Origin: Chloroflexota bacterium
GTDB taxonomy: Bacteria; Chloroflexota; Anaerolineae; Aggregatilineales; UBA2796
Assembly: GCA_003695215.1 (NCBI GenBank)
Contig: RFIM01000172.1
Span: 1-20,257, forward strand
Direction: 5' to 3'
DNA: 20,257 nucleotides
Positions 1 to 7,254 of the stretch are shown piece after piece. The notes below the pieces were generated by a model that ran no database searches, was not told the origin of the DNA, and worked only from the letters and a program-made list of their open reading frames with translations. Both the position numbers and the translations under genes were made by a program. Within the stretch, counting starts at the first letter, position 1. Each line of letters starts with the position of its first letter.

Positions 1-1
1 C

Positions 2-1288
2 ATCAGCGGCGATTGGCTGATCTACGATAGCCTGCAGCCGCCACAGCCGAATTGGGCAGTGGCTGTACAAGGCAGCAAGGTGCTGGAGATCGGCACGACT
101 GAAGGCTTGCTGGCCTTGTATCCGCAGGCACAGCACAAGGATGCGCGTGGTTACGTGATCGCGCCTGCCTTCGTCAATGCGCACACACACATGTACGGCG
201 TGTTGGCTCACGGCATTCCGCCAGCGGCGCAGGTCTTGGACTTCTGGAGCTTTTTGCGCGATTACTGGTGGAAGCAAGTGGAAGATGCGCTCGATCATGC
301 CATGATCGCAGCGGCGACAGCGCATTTTTGCATGGAATGCCTGCAGAGCGGCGTGGCGACGTTCTACGACATCTTGGAAGCGCCTATGGCGCTGCGCGGC
401 GCGCTCGCCGTTGAGGCAGAAGTGGTGCGCCGCTACGGCTTGCGCGCCTTGCTCTCTTTTGAGGCAACTGAGCGCGTCAGCGCCGAGAATGGCGAAGCAG
501 GCTTGCAAGAAAATGCCGAGTTCATCCGCGCCACGGCTCACGATCCGCTCCTAGGTGGCGTGATGTGCTTCCACACCACTTTCACCTGCTCAGCTGAGTT
601 CATCAAGCGCGCCTTCGCCCTCGGCGCCGAGCTAGGCAGTCTTGTGCATTTCCACTGCGCTGAAGGCACCTATGAGCCTGAGTATTGCCTGAAGCATTTC
701 GGCATGCGCACGCTTGAGTACTACGATTCGCTTGGCGTGCTGAGCGAGCGCGCTATGGCCTCGCAGTGTGTACAGATCAGCTCTGAAGAGATCGCCATCC
801 TGGCGCGCCGCAACGTCAAAGTGACCTCCATGCCGCTCTCCAACTGCGAAGTCGGCGGCGGCTTCGCGCCCCTGCCCGAGATGGACGCTGCCAACATCAC
901 GCTCGGGCTTGGCACTGATGGCTATGTGAACAATTTCTTCGCCCTGATGCGCAGCGCCTTCCTGATGCACAAGGCGCGCCTTCAGAATCCCGCGATCATG
1001 CCCGCTGAGCGCGTCTGGCACATGGCAACCGCAGGCGGTGCTGCGGCGCTCGGCCTGACTGACGTCGGCAAGCTGCTGCCCAATTACAGCGCCGATTTGA
1101 TCCTGATCGACGCCGATTTGCCAACGCCAATCACGGCCCACAATCTGCGCGAGCAGCTGATCCTATGGCGCGATCCTGTCCACATCGGCGGCGTGATGGT
1201 CAACGGCAAGTGGCGCAGCCTGCCCGACGATCCGCGCGCAGTCCGCGCTACCACGCGTCAGCAAGCCGCTCGGCTGTGGAAACTCTGA
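2..1288 (+). CDS. Amidohydrolase of the cytosine/MTA-SAH deaminase superfamily (5' end outside window)
   Basis: Metal-dependent hydrolase of the amidohydrolase superfamily, expected to be cytosolic. The frame is open from position 2 and the residues before the internal GTG at 59 (ISGDWLIYDSLQPPQPNWA) look like the normal small beta-sandwich start of this family, so I read the gene as truncated by the window edge. Numbering from the codon at position 2, the metal-site motif NAHTHM gives H61 and H63, HFHCAEG gives H218 and E221, and LGTDG gives D306; these are the Zn ligands and catalytic Glu of deaminase-type members. The segment that normally reads AHCVHLS here reads SQCVQIS (Q255, Q258), so the His that assists deamination in relatives such as TM0936 is missing. 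Family membership is secure; the substrate is unknown and may not be an aminopurine or cytosine. A 46-nt gap separates it from glbO. Confidence 0.85.
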   Translation: MSGDWLIYDSLQPPQPNWAVAVQGSKVLEIGTTEGLLALYPQAQHKDARGYVIAPAFVNAHTHMYGVLAHGIPPAAQVLDFWSFLRDYWWKQVEDALDHAMIAAATAHFCMECLQSGVATFYDILEAPMALRGALAVEAEVVRRYGLRALLSFEATERVSAENGEAGLQENAEFIRATAHDPLLGGVMCFHTTFTCSAEFIKRAFALGAELGSLVHFHCAEGTYEPEYCLKHFGMRTLEYYDSLGVLSERAMASQCVQISSEEIAILARRNVKVTSMPLSNCEVGGGFAPLPEMDAANITLGLGTDGYVNNFFALMRSAFLMHKARLQNPAIMPAERVWHMATAGGAAALGLTDVGKLLPNYSADLILIDADLPTPITAHNLREQLILWRDPVHIGGVMVNGKWRSLPDDPRAVRATTRQQAARLWKL

Positions 1289-1295
1289 GCAGCGC

Positions 1296-1301
1296 TATAA
1301 T
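1296..1301 (+). promoter_or_regulatory. Possible -10 box upstream of glbO
   Basis: A perfect TATAAT lies 34 nt before the glbo ATG, just after the stop of the amidohydrolase. No convincing -35 hexamer is visible at 16-18 nt upstream, and there is no terminator in the 46-nt gap, so glbO may be transcribed both from here and by read-through. Confidence 0.35.
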
Positions 1302-1334
1302 AATCGAGCGATCCTTTGTGAGCGAGAGCAGCTG

Positions 1335-1751
1335 ATGAGCGAAGCACGACACAGCACTAAGAGCGTCTATGAGCAGGTCGGCGAAGCGGCACTCGCGCGC
1401 CTGATCGCGGCCTTCTATCGGCGCGTCAAAGACGATCCGATCCTGCGTCCGCTCTACCCTGAGCAGGATTTGGCAGGCGCCGAGCGCCGCTTGCGCTTGT
1501 TCGTCATCCAGTACTTTGGCGGACCGATGGACTACAGCGCTGAGCGCGGTCATCCGCGCCTGCGGATGCGCCACGCGCCCTACGCTATCGGTCAGGCTGA
1601 GCGCGATGCCTGGCTGGCTGCCATGCTCGCTGCGCTTGATGAAGCACAAATCAGCGAGCCTGCCTACAGCCAGATGCGCCAATATTTCGAGCAAGCTGCT
1701 ACCTTCATGATCAACCGCCCGCTCAGCGGCGCGCTGCACGAGCGAAGCTGA
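1335..1751 (+). CDS. glbO: Group II truncated haemoglobin (trHbO/GlbO)
   Basis: Small cytosolic haem protein of the 2-on-2 globin fold, thought in this group to bind O2 tightly and to take part in redox or NO/peroxide chemistry. The 138-aa product matches the Mycobacterium GlbO pattern along its whole length: Tyr28 (B10), the segment LYPEQDLAGAERRL with Tyr41 (CD1), QYFGGP, then GHPRLRMRHAP with the proximal His80 (F8), and Trp93 (G8) in ERDAWL. The pair TyrCD1 plus TrpG8 is diagnostic of group II. The ATG is preceded by a weak purine stretch (GCGAGAGC). Its TGA overlaps the next gene's ATG (TGATG), so translation is probably coupled to the small membrane protein downstream. Length and key residues are normal. 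Confidence 0.95.
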   Translation: MSEARHSTKSVYEQVGEAALARLIAAFYRRVKDDPILRPLYPEQDLAGAERRLRLFVIQYFGGPMDYSAERGHPRLRMRHAPYAIGQAERDAWLAAMLAALDEAQISEPAYSQMRQYFEQAATFMINRPLSGALHERS

Positions 1752-2161
1752 TGACTAAGCGGCGCAAAGCCTCAAAAAAAGATGCGCCGAAGGTCGATCG
1801 ACTGATGCGATTCGCCCTTTGGCTTGGCAAACGCAGGCGGACGACGCGCATCGCCTTGGCGTCGCTGAACGCGCTGATCCTGACGGCTGTGATCGCGCTG
1901 GCGCTCTTCAATAGCTTCTTTCGCATCCGCGCCGATCAAATCAACCTGGCCGTCGCTAACGCGCTCCTGTTCGGCACGGCGATTCTCGGCTTGGCGCTCT
2001 ACTGGCTCGGCTGGCGGCTGCTGGTCGGCTTCGACTTCGGCGAGAGGCCGCTGCAAGTGGGCAAGGCAGGCGCGCTATACGTGCTGCTGAGCGCGCTGAT
2101 CGGCATCGGCGCCTTGATCTGGTCGCTTTTAGCATTGGCAGAGGCGCTCAGCGCGCCGTGA
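1751..2161 (+). CDS. Small integral membrane protein, unknown function
   Basis: I do not recognise this 136-aa protein. It has a very basic N-terminus (about residues 1-33, many Lys/Arg) followed by three likely membrane helices near residues 34-52, 65-88 and 105-130. The positive-inside rule puts the N-terminus in the cytoplasm. The first two helices are joined by a short stretch (FFRIRADQINLAV). Its ATG shares one base with the glbO stop, and its own TGA overlaps or abuts the lipoprotein gene that follows, so the three genes look like one transcription unit. No catalytic motif is visible. A role as a membrane partner of its neighbours is only a guess from position. Confidence 0.75.
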   Translation: MTKRRKASKKDAPKVDRLMRFALWLGKRRRTTRIALASLNALILTAVIALALFNSFFRIRADQINLAVANALLFGTAILGLALYWLGWRLLVGFDFGERPLQVGKAGALYVLLSALIGIGALIWSLLALAEALSAP

Positions 2162-2165
2162 AAGG
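2161..2165 (+). promoter_or_regulatory. Ribosome binding site choosing the ATG at 2173
   Basis: AAAGG sits 7 nt before ATG 2173. The alternative GTG at 2158 overlaps the previous stop (GTGA) but has no clear Shine-Dalgarno, so I prefer the ATG. The GTG would add only MKGEI before the signal peptide. Confidence 0.45.
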
Positions 2166-2172
2166 CGAAATT

Positions 2173-2772
2173 ATGTTGCGAACGACTCATCTGCTTCTCG
2201 GCTTGCTCTTGAGTGCATTCCTAGCAGCCTGTGGCGCGCTTGAGCCGCCGCCGACCAGAACGCCGCCGCCGACCAGAACGCCGCGCCCGACGCTGACTCT
2301 GCCGCCAACTTGGACGCCAACAGTCTTCTTGACAAACACGCCGCGCGCTGCCCTACCTAGGTTAGAAGTCAGCCCAACCGTGACGCCCGCTGCGCGCCGC
2401 ACGGACGCTCTCAGCCTGCTGGCTGCCACGCCCATTGGCGGGCCGCCAACCATCGCGCCTGAGCGCACCTTCGAGGCGGCGTGCAGCACCTTAGCGCGCC
2501 GCACACCAACCTCAGGGCTGATCGCCGACAAAGAGACCGACGCGCAGGTCTCGTGGACGGCTGTGGCAGGCGCAGAAGGCTACCGCGTTTGGTTGCTCTC
2601 GCCTGCCAATCGCTATGTCTTCAGCGGCGATACCGCTGAGACAACCATCACCTTCAAGCGCGAGCTGTTCACAGGCTTGGGCAACTACGCCTGGGAAGTC
2701 ATGCCGCTGCGCAATGGCGACCGCTTCTGCCAGAGCCTGACAGGCGTGATCGTCGTGCGCTTTGGCAACTAA
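2173..2772 (+). CDS. Lipoprotein with Pro/Thr-rich stalk and Fn3-like C-terminal region
   Basis: Exported lipoprotein of 199 aa from the ATG at 2173 (204 aa if GTG 2158 is used). The hydrophobic signal ends in the lipobox LAAC, with the lipidated Cys at residue 20. A stalk rich in Pro and Thr follows (about residues 24-60), built on tandem PPPTRT units, which should hold the distal part away from the membrane. The C-terminal part (about residues 115-199) contains VSWTAVAGAEGYRVWL and YAWEVMPLRNG, a pattern seen in fibronectin type III-like repeats. Two cysteines there (in AACSTL and RFCQSL) could pair. It closes the glbO unit. Similar Pro/Thr stalks are common on Chloroflexota surface proteins. 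The ligand or partner is unknown. Confidence 0.8.
   Translation: MLRTTHLLLGLLLSAFLAACGALEPPPTRTPPPTRTPRPTLTLPPTWTPTVFLTNTPRAALPRLEVSPTVTPAARRTDALSLLAATPIGGPPTIAPERTFEAACSTLARRTPTSGLIADKETDAQVSWTAVAGAEGYRVWLLSPANRYVFSGDTAETTITFKRELFTGLGNYAWEVMPLRNGDRFCQSLTGVIVVRFGN
2245..2286 (+). repeat. 18-bp tandem repeat in the lipoprotein stalk
   Basis: The unit CCGCCGCCGACCAGAACG occurs perfectly twice (2245-2262 and 2263-2280) and begins a degenerate third copy. It encodes PPPTRT, PPPTRT, then PRPTLT. The perfect copies imply recent duplication by slippage, so stalk length may vary between strains. Confidence 0.9.
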
Positions 2773-2778
2773 ACGCGC

Positions 2779-2784
2779 TATACT
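2779..2784 (+). promoter_or_regulatory. Possible -10 box for fbaB
   Basis: TATACT lies 36 nt before the fbaB ATG, in the 48-nt gap after the lipoprotein stop. No -35 at normal spacing is clear: TTGGCA at 2762-2767 is only 11 nt away. A strong ribosome binding site (AAGGAG, 2807-2812) sits 8 nt before the start codon, as expected for a highly expressed glycolytic gene. Confidence 0.4.
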
Positions 2785-2820
2785 AGTGCCTAAAGAAGCT
2801 GTAGAGAAGGAGTTTCTGAG

Positions 2821-3918
2821 ATGGCTATTGCAACGGCGCCTAGCGCGCTTACCTATGATCGAATCGTGCAGGCGCTTGGCGATAAAGCTGATTACCTGCT
2901 CAACCACACTTGCCATACCATAAGCCGCGATCAGCTCTACTTGCCTTCGCCCGATTTTGTCGATCGCGTCTGGGCGCTCAGCGACCGACCGCCTCAGGTG
3001 CTGCGCAGCTTGCAGCAGCTCTTCAACACCGGCCGCTTGGCGGGCACGGGCTATCTCTCGATCCTGCCTGTGGATCAAGGCGTTGAGCACTCGGCAGGCG
3101 CTTCGTTCGCCAAGAATCCTGCCTACTTCGATCCTGAGAATATTGTGCGCTTGGCTATCGAAGGCGGCTGTAATGCAGTCGCGTCCACTTTTGGCGTCCT
3201 GGGTGCAGTGGCGCGCAAATACGCGCACAAAATTCCCTTCATCGTCAAGATCAATCACAACGAGCTGCTGACCTATCCCAATAAGCACGATCAGGTCATG
3301 TTCGGCCTGGTTGAGCAAGCCTGGGATATGGGCGCGGTCGCCGTAGGCGCCACCATCTATTTCGGCGATCAGCTCAGCATGCGCCAACTGGTGGAAGTCT
3401 CAGAGGCGTTCTATCGTGCGCACGAGCTGGGCATGGCAACGGTGCTGTGGTGCTACACGCGCAATCCTGCTTTCAAGGTCAACGGCGTCAATCATGAGAC
3501 CAGCGCGGATATCACAGGGCAGGCGAACCATCTGGGCGTCACCATCCAAGCTGACCTGGTCAAGCAGAAGCTGCCGACGGGCAACGGCGGCTACAAGGCT
3601 CTGAACACAGGCGGCTCTTCTTATGGCAAGCTGGACGAGCGCATCTACACGCAGCTGACCAGTGAGCATCCGATTGACCTGACGCGCTATCAAGTCATCA
3701 ACAGCTACATGGGTCGGGCGGGCTTGATTAACAGCGGCGGCGCCAGCGGCGCGGACGACTTCGGCGAGGCGATCATGACGGCGGTCATCAACAAGCGCGC
3801 GGGCGGCATGGGCTTGATCAGCGGTCGGAAGGCTTTTCAGCGGCCAATGGCTGAAGGCGTCGCTTTGCTGCATGCCATTCAGGATGTCTACCTGTGTAAG
3901 GAAGTCACGGTTGCCTGA
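2821..3918 (+). CDS. fbaB: Class I fructose-bisphosphate aldolase (FbaB/DhnA type)
   Basis: Cleaves fructose 1,6-bisphosphate to dihydroxyacetone phosphate and glyceraldehyde 3-phosphate, or runs in reverse for gluconeogenesis, through a lysine Schiff base; cytosolic. The 365-aa product follows E. coli FbaB almost throughout: DQLYLP, NTGRLAGTGYLSILPVDQG, VEHSAGASF, RIPF-like KIPFIVKINHNE, GAVAVGATIYFG, TGQANHL, SYMGRAGLINSGG and INKRAGGMGLI. The lysine in ADLVKQK (K248) is the likely Schiff-base residue. The start is fixed by the AAGGAG ribosome binding site. A perfect hairpin follows the stop, so the gene is probably monocistronic. It has no metal-dependent class II features. Nothing looks degraded. 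Confidence 0.97.
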   Translation: MAIATAPSALTYDRIVQALGDKADYLLNHTCHTISRDQLYLPSPDFVDRVWALSDRPPQVLRSLQQLFNTGRLAGTGYLSILPVDQGVEHSAGASFAKNPAYFDPENIVRLAIEGGCNAVASTFGVLGAVARKYAHKIPFIVKINHNELLTYPNKHDQVMFGLVEQAWDMGAVAVGATIYFGDQLSMRQLVEVSEAFYRAHELGMATVLWCYTRNPAFKVNGVNHETSADITGQANHLGVTIQADLVKQKLPTGNGGYKALNTGGSSYGKLDERIYTQLTSEHPIDLTRYQVINSYMGRAGLINSGGASGADDFGEAIMTAVINKRAGGMGLISGRKAFQRPMAEGVALLHAIQDVYLCKEVTVA

Positions 3919-3932
3919 TTTTGGACATAGCA

Positions 3933-3970
3933 GCCGCTTCTGCGCTGTGCAGAAGCGGCAAAATATTTTT
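3933..3970 (+). terminator. Rho-independent terminator after fbaB
   Basis: A perfect 11-bp stem (GCCGCTTCTGC, 3933-3943, with GCAGAAGCGGC, 3949-3959) encloses the 5-nt loop GCTGT. It is followed by AAAATATTTTT. The T run is slightly displaced from the stem, so termination may be incomplete. The hairpin lies before ATG 3990 and argues against an in-frame TTG start at 3921 for the next gene. Confidence 0.75.
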
Positions 3971-3973
3971 AAC

Positions 3974-3979
3974 TAAGGA
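3974..3979 (+). promoter_or_regulatory. Ribosome binding site fixing the LLM oxidoreductase start
   Basis: TAAGGA lies 10 nt before ATG 3990, downstream of the hairpin. It supports that ATG rather than the upstream TTG at 3921. Confidence 0.5.
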
Positions 3980-3989
3980 CGATAAGCCT

Positions 3990-5018
3990 ATGCGGCTTGG
4001 TTTAATGCTCGGCTATAGCGGCGCACGGATCACGCTGCCGCTCGATCTGATCCAAGAGGCGGATCGGCTCGGTTACTACGCCGTCTGGACGTCTGAGTCC
4101 TACGGCTCGGATGCAGTGACGCCTTTGGCGTGGATCGGCGCGCTCACGCAGCGCATCCATCTGGGCACGGCCGTGATGCAAATGCCTGCGCGCACGCCTG
4201 CCAACACAGCGATGACGGCCATCACGCTCGATCAGCTCAGCGGTGGGCGTTTCTTGCTCGGCTTGGGTTTGTCAGGCCCGCAAGTGGTGGAAGGCTGGCA
4301 TGGTCAACCATACAGCAAGCCATTGACGCGTACACGCGAGTATGTGGCCATCTTGCGCAGCATCTTCCGCCGCGAGGCGCCTTTGATCCATCATGGCGAG
4401 GTTTACCGCATTCCCTATGACGGCGAGGACGCCACAGGGCTGGGCAAGCCGCTCAAGAGTATCATTCATGGGCGCGCCGACCTGCCGATTTATCTCGCCG
4501 CGATCGGGCCGAAGAACGTGCAGCTTGCTGCCGAAATCGCCGACGGTTGGCTGCCGATCTTCTTCTCGCCGTACCGCTATGAGGAATACCGTGAGGCGAT
4601 CGAAGTCGGCTTCGCCGCGGCAGGCAATGGCAAGGGCTATGCCCAGTTCGATATCGCGCCGAGCGTGCCTGTTGTGCTCGGCAACGACCTAGAGGCCTGT
4701 TTCCTGAGCGTCAAGCCCTTCCTAGCGCTTTACATCGGCGGCATGGGCGCGCGCGGTAAGAATTTCTACTACGACCTGGCATGCCGCTATGGCTACGAAG
4801 CCGCTGCACAACACATCCAGGCGCTCTACCTCGAGGGCAAGAAGATGGAAGCTGCCATGAGCGTGCCCGACGCGCTTGTGGATGAAGTGGCGTTGTGCGG
4901 CACGCCTGATCGCATCGCCGATCGGCTCGCTGCGTGGCGCGCCGTGCCAATCACTACGCTCAATCTGCAGACCGACGACATTCGCGCTCTCCGCCTGCTT
5001 GCAGAGCAGCTCTTATGA
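3990..5018 (+). CDS. F420-dependent LLM-class oxidoreductase (Rv3520c-like)
   Basis: Luciferase-like TIM-barrel protein of the group that uses the deazaflavin F420 for hydride transfer; cytosolic. From ATG 3990 the product is 342 aa and begins MRLGLMLGYSG, the usual first beta strand. Family hallmarks are EADRLGYYAVWTSESYGSDA, the IHLGTAVMQMPARTPANTAM segment, LDQLSGGRFLLGLGLSGPQV, and later IYLAAIGPKNVQLAAEIADG. The strand with SGPQVVEGWHG and the C-terminal CGTPDRIADRL are also typical. The physiological substrate is unknown, and FMN cannot be excluded by eye. It overlaps the next gene by 4 nt (ATGA). The hairpin upstream implies its own promoter or read-through from fbaB. F420 use would imply cofactor biosynthesis genes elsewhere in the genome. 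Confidence 0.88.
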   Translation: MRLGLMLGYSGARITLPLDLIQEADRLGYYAVWTSESYGSDAVTPLAWIGALTQRIHLGTAVMQMPARTPANTAMTAITLDQLSGGRFLLGLGLSGPQVVEGWHGQPYSKPLTRTREYVAILRSIFRREAPLIHHGEVYRIPYDGEDATGLGKPLKSIIHGRADLPIYLAAIGPKNVQLAAEIADGWLPIFFSPYRYEEYREAIEVGFAAAGNGKGYAQFDIAPSVPVVLGNDLEACFLSVKPFLALYIGGMGARGKNFYYDLACRYGYEAAAQHIQALYLEGKKMEAAMSVPDALVDEVALCGTPDRIADRLAAWRAVPITTLNLQTDDIRALRLLAEQLL

Positions 5019-5344
5019 AGCCGCAAGAATATTTGGCTGAACAACTGGCACAAGCGCGGCGCGCCTTCCAAGCGCAGCTCGGCGAGGCTGCGCTGTGCCA
5101 AGTGAGCAAGGAAGGGCGCATCACAGGCGGCCTGAAATACGCCGAAGGCCGCTTAGTGGCGCTGCGCAACTTGGAGAAACGCTTACAGCTAGGCGAAGCC
5201 GCTGAGCAAGCAGGGCACGCTGAGCGCGCGCTCTGGCAGACGATCTACGGCCAGCACACAGCGCAAACCTGGCGCGCCTATGCACAAGGCGGCCTGGATG
5301 CCTGTGCCAACTTCCTCAAGGCGCTTGACCAAGCGCAAGTCTAG
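5015..5344 (+). CDS. Small helical protein, unknown function
   Basis: A 109-aa product that I do not recognise. The ATG at 5015 overlaps the preceding stop (ATGA), which fixes the start by translational coupling. It is predicted soluble, almost entirely alpha-helical and rich in Ala, Gln, Glu and Arg: KPQEYLAEQLAQARRAFQAQ, a central GRITGGLKYAEGRLVALRNL, then WQTIYGQHTAQTWRAY. One Cys pair candidate (in AALCQV and DACANF) is present. Its only link to function is coupling to the F420-type oxidoreductase. Its TAG overlaps the TAG of the convergent gene on the other strand at the palindrome CTAG (5341-5344). Confidence 0.75.
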   Translation: MKPQEYLAEQLAQARRAFQAQLGEAALCQVSKEGRITGGLKYAEGRLVALRNLEKRLQLGEAAEQAGHAERALWQTIYGQHTAQTWRAYAQGGLDACANFLKALDQAQV

Positions 5345-6543
5345 ATCGACCAGTCCAGCCTGGCTGAGAGCCATTGCTTTCGCGTCAGCAGCAGCGCCAA
5401 TAGTGCGATGAACGGCAGCAAGAACAGCGTTGGATGCTCAGACTTGCCTTCGCCAATGGTCAGCAAGAAGTACAGCCATGGCAGGCTGAAGAGCGCTATC
5501 AGCGTGCCGAGCATGGCGCCATAGCGCCGCTGCCGCGACCACTCGCGCAGATAGAACATCAGCGGCACCAAAAAGACCACGAAATGCGGCGTGGCTGTGC
5601 GCAGGCCGATCAGGTGCGTGAAGGTCAACGTCAGCATCAGCACCCAAGCGAAGTAACCGACTGTCGCGCGCCGCAAAGCGAGCCACCACAGGCTGAGCAG
5701 GGCGATCGCGCCAATTGCGTTCAGCGCGATCTCGGCCCAGCGCTCCAGCCCTAGTAGATAATCCGTCACTACCCAGACAGGCGTCGAGACTTCGATGTAG
5801 CTTGGATAAAGCGTCAGCTGATACACAAAGCCTTCCAGCCAATTCGGCTGCAGCAAGAACGACGAGCCGATCAGCAGCGCCATGCAGCCGCCAAAAGCGC
5901 CGATCAGCTGCCAGCGCCGCTGCCTGAGCGCCCAAAGCAATAGGAATGGCACTGCGAAGATGCTCATCTGCGGCTTGAAGGTCGAGAGCGCCAACAGAAT
6001 GCCCGCTAGGCTATCGCGGCGCCGCACAAACGCCCAGATCGCTGCCACTTGAAACAAGTAAACCAAGTGGCTGACCTGCCCAAGCACCAGGCCGCGCGCC
6101 GCAGGATAGGCAAACAGCGTGAAGAGCGCCAAGCCGATCACGGTCAGTGGACGGGCGCGCCATTTGAATAAGTCCAGCAGCAGGACGAGCGCGGCGATCA
6201 GGCAAACTTCCAGGAAGACTAGCCAGGCAGCTGTGGCCCAGGCGTATTCAGCGTGAATGAAGGGATAGACGAAGTAGATGGCGTAGAACGGATAGGCGAA
6301 ATGATTCGGCTGCTCATTGGGCAGGGCAGGGCGCCCGAAGATGCGCATCTGAATGGCAAGGCTGGTCTGTGCGCTGTAGGGATCGAGACCTGCGTAGAAA
6401 AACAGGCGCGAGGCCTCCCAGACCGTCAAATAATCGTTGAAGCCTGGGTAAGGGCGCGTGAAGAGCTGGTAAGAGGCGATCACGTTGGCGATCAGCGCGG
6501 CGCCGATCAAGATAGCTGCCCTCAGGCGTAGGGCGCGCATCAT
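5341..6543 (-). CDS. GT87-family (DUF2029) polytopic mannosyltransferase-like protein
   Basis: A 400-aa integral membrane protein with roughly nine to ten hydrophobic helices, of the GT-C-fold type that uses polyprenyl-phosphate sugars in envelope glycan synthesis. Typical GT87 features are the first extracytoplasmic loop with an acidic residue (GFNDYLTVWEASRLF, D37) and LDPYS (D54), then GLVLGQVSHL (residues 151-160) and LSTFKPQ (K190-Q192) in the middle helices. It is the last gene of the leftward unit, and its ATGATG overlaps the TGA of the surface-protein gene by 4 nt. Donor and acceptor are unknown. It converges on the small gene at 5015 with a shared CTAG stop site and no terminator. 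Confidence 0.85.
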   Translation of the reverse strand: MMRALRLRAAILIGAALIANVIASYQLFTRPYPGFNDYLTVWEASRLFFYAGLDPYSAQTSLAIQMRIFGRPALPNEQPNHFAYPFYAIYFVYPFIHAEYAWATAAWLVFLEVCLIAALVLLLDLFKWRARPLTVIGLALFTLFAYPAARGLVLGQVSHLVYLFQVAAIWAFVRRRDSLAGILLALSTFKPQMSIFAVPFLLLWALRQRRWQLIGAFGGCMALLIGSSFLLQPNWLEGFVYQLTLYPSYIEVSTPVWVVTDYLLGLERWAEIALNAIGAIALLSLWWLALRRATVGYFAWVLMLTLTFTHLIGLRTATPHFVVFLVPLMFYLREWSRQRRYGAMLGTLIALFSLPWLYFLLTIGEGKSEHPTLFLLPFIALLALLLTRKQWLSARLDWSI

Positions 6544-7253
6544 CGCTCACCATCTGAGAGCCAACGTCGCAGACGCGGACGCAGGCGCACCTGGAACAGC
6601 CGATAGACGCCGAAGAGCGCGAAGGCGAACAAGGTGAAGAGCGCGCCGTTGCAGAAGGCGCCTTGCAAGGCTTGCAAAACTAAGGCGGCTTGGCTTGCCA
6701 CGCGCTGACCTTCGCTGGGCGGCTGTGGCGTCAGCCCGAGGCTGGCGATAGTCGGGCGCGGCGGCGAAGTCGGCGGCTGCTGAATGAGCGGCGTGGGCGA
6801 AGGCCCGAGCGTCGGGAGCTCGGTAGCGCGGGCTGTGGCGGGCTGTGGCAGCGTCGGCAGGGCTGTGGGGCTGCGGTTGATCACGTTCAAGCCCTGCACC
6901 ACTGTTTGCAGCACAGCGCCGCTGCGCAAGAAGACGCGCAGGCGTAACTGATAGACGCCATCAGGCAGGGCTGTAGTATCCCACAAAGCCAGGGTGCCAT
7001 TGGTCACTTGCTGCGCGATCTCAACAATGGAAAACCATTCAGGCTCAAGGCTGCCTTGCACAGCGTATTCAAGGCGGTAGCGCTGGAAATTCGGGCTAGC
7101 AGCTGTGCCCTGCACGTTCACCACGCCGATCAGGGTTTGGGCAGGCGCAGGTGAGGTGATGATCGCCAAGCCTTCCTCTTGTGCGGCGCTAGGCACAGGG
7201 AAAAGCAGGCAGAGTAGGCAGAGCAGCGCGCTGAACGCCGCAAAGGGCCGCAT
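6540..7253 (-). CDS. Membrane-anchored surface protein with Ig-like domain and Pro/Thr linker
   Basis: A 237-aa exported protein. I start it at the ATG at 7253, one nucleotide after the TGA of the NIF3 gene, because that gives a clean signal peptide (MRPFAAFSALLCLLCLLFPV, cleavage near PSAAQ); an in-frame extension to 7355 would add a non-signal, cysteine-rich segment inside the upstream gene. Residues about 28-125 form one beta domain (ITSPAPAQTLIGVVNVQGTA, FQRYRLEYA, ALPDGVYQLRLRV), of the type often found in Chloroflexota surface proteins. A Pro/Thr/Ser-rich linker follows (about 128-178), then one transmembrane helix near 205-222 and a basic cytoplasmic tail (RLRPRLRRWLSDGER). So it is a type I membrane protein with its domain outside. 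Function unknown. Confidence 0.82.
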   Translation of the reverse strand: MRPFAAFSALLCLLCLLFPVPSAAQEEGLAIITSPAPAQTLIGVVNVQGTAASPNFQRYRLEYAVQGSLEPEWFSIVEIAQQVTNGTLALWDTTALPDGVYQLRLRVFLRSGAVLQTVVQGLNVINRSPTALPTLPQPATARATELPTLGPSPTPLIQQPPTSPPRPTIASLGLTPQPPSEGQRVASQAALVLQALQGAFCNGALFTLFAFALFGVYRLFQVRLRPRLRRWLSDGER

Positions 7254-7254
7254 A

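Noticed and set aside
632..1141. 169-aa minus-strand frame inside the amidohydrolase
   Set aside because: It is a shadow frame: the plus strand carries all metal-site motifs.
2187..2531. Gly/Val-repeat protein on the minus strand
   Set aside because: It is the mirror image of the Pro/Thr-rich stalk repeat of the lipoprotein, not a gene.
2512..3387. 291-aa open frame on the minus strand across the start of fbaB
   Set aside because: It is antisense to a gene with near-complete similarity to FbaB; the long frame comes from biased codon use in GC-rich DNA, and the product has no recognisable domain.
3921..3989. N-terminal extension of the LLM oxidoreductase from a TTG at 3921
   Set aside because: It would translate through the fbaB terminator hairpin and add residues before the family's first beta strand; ATG 3990 has its own ribosome binding site.
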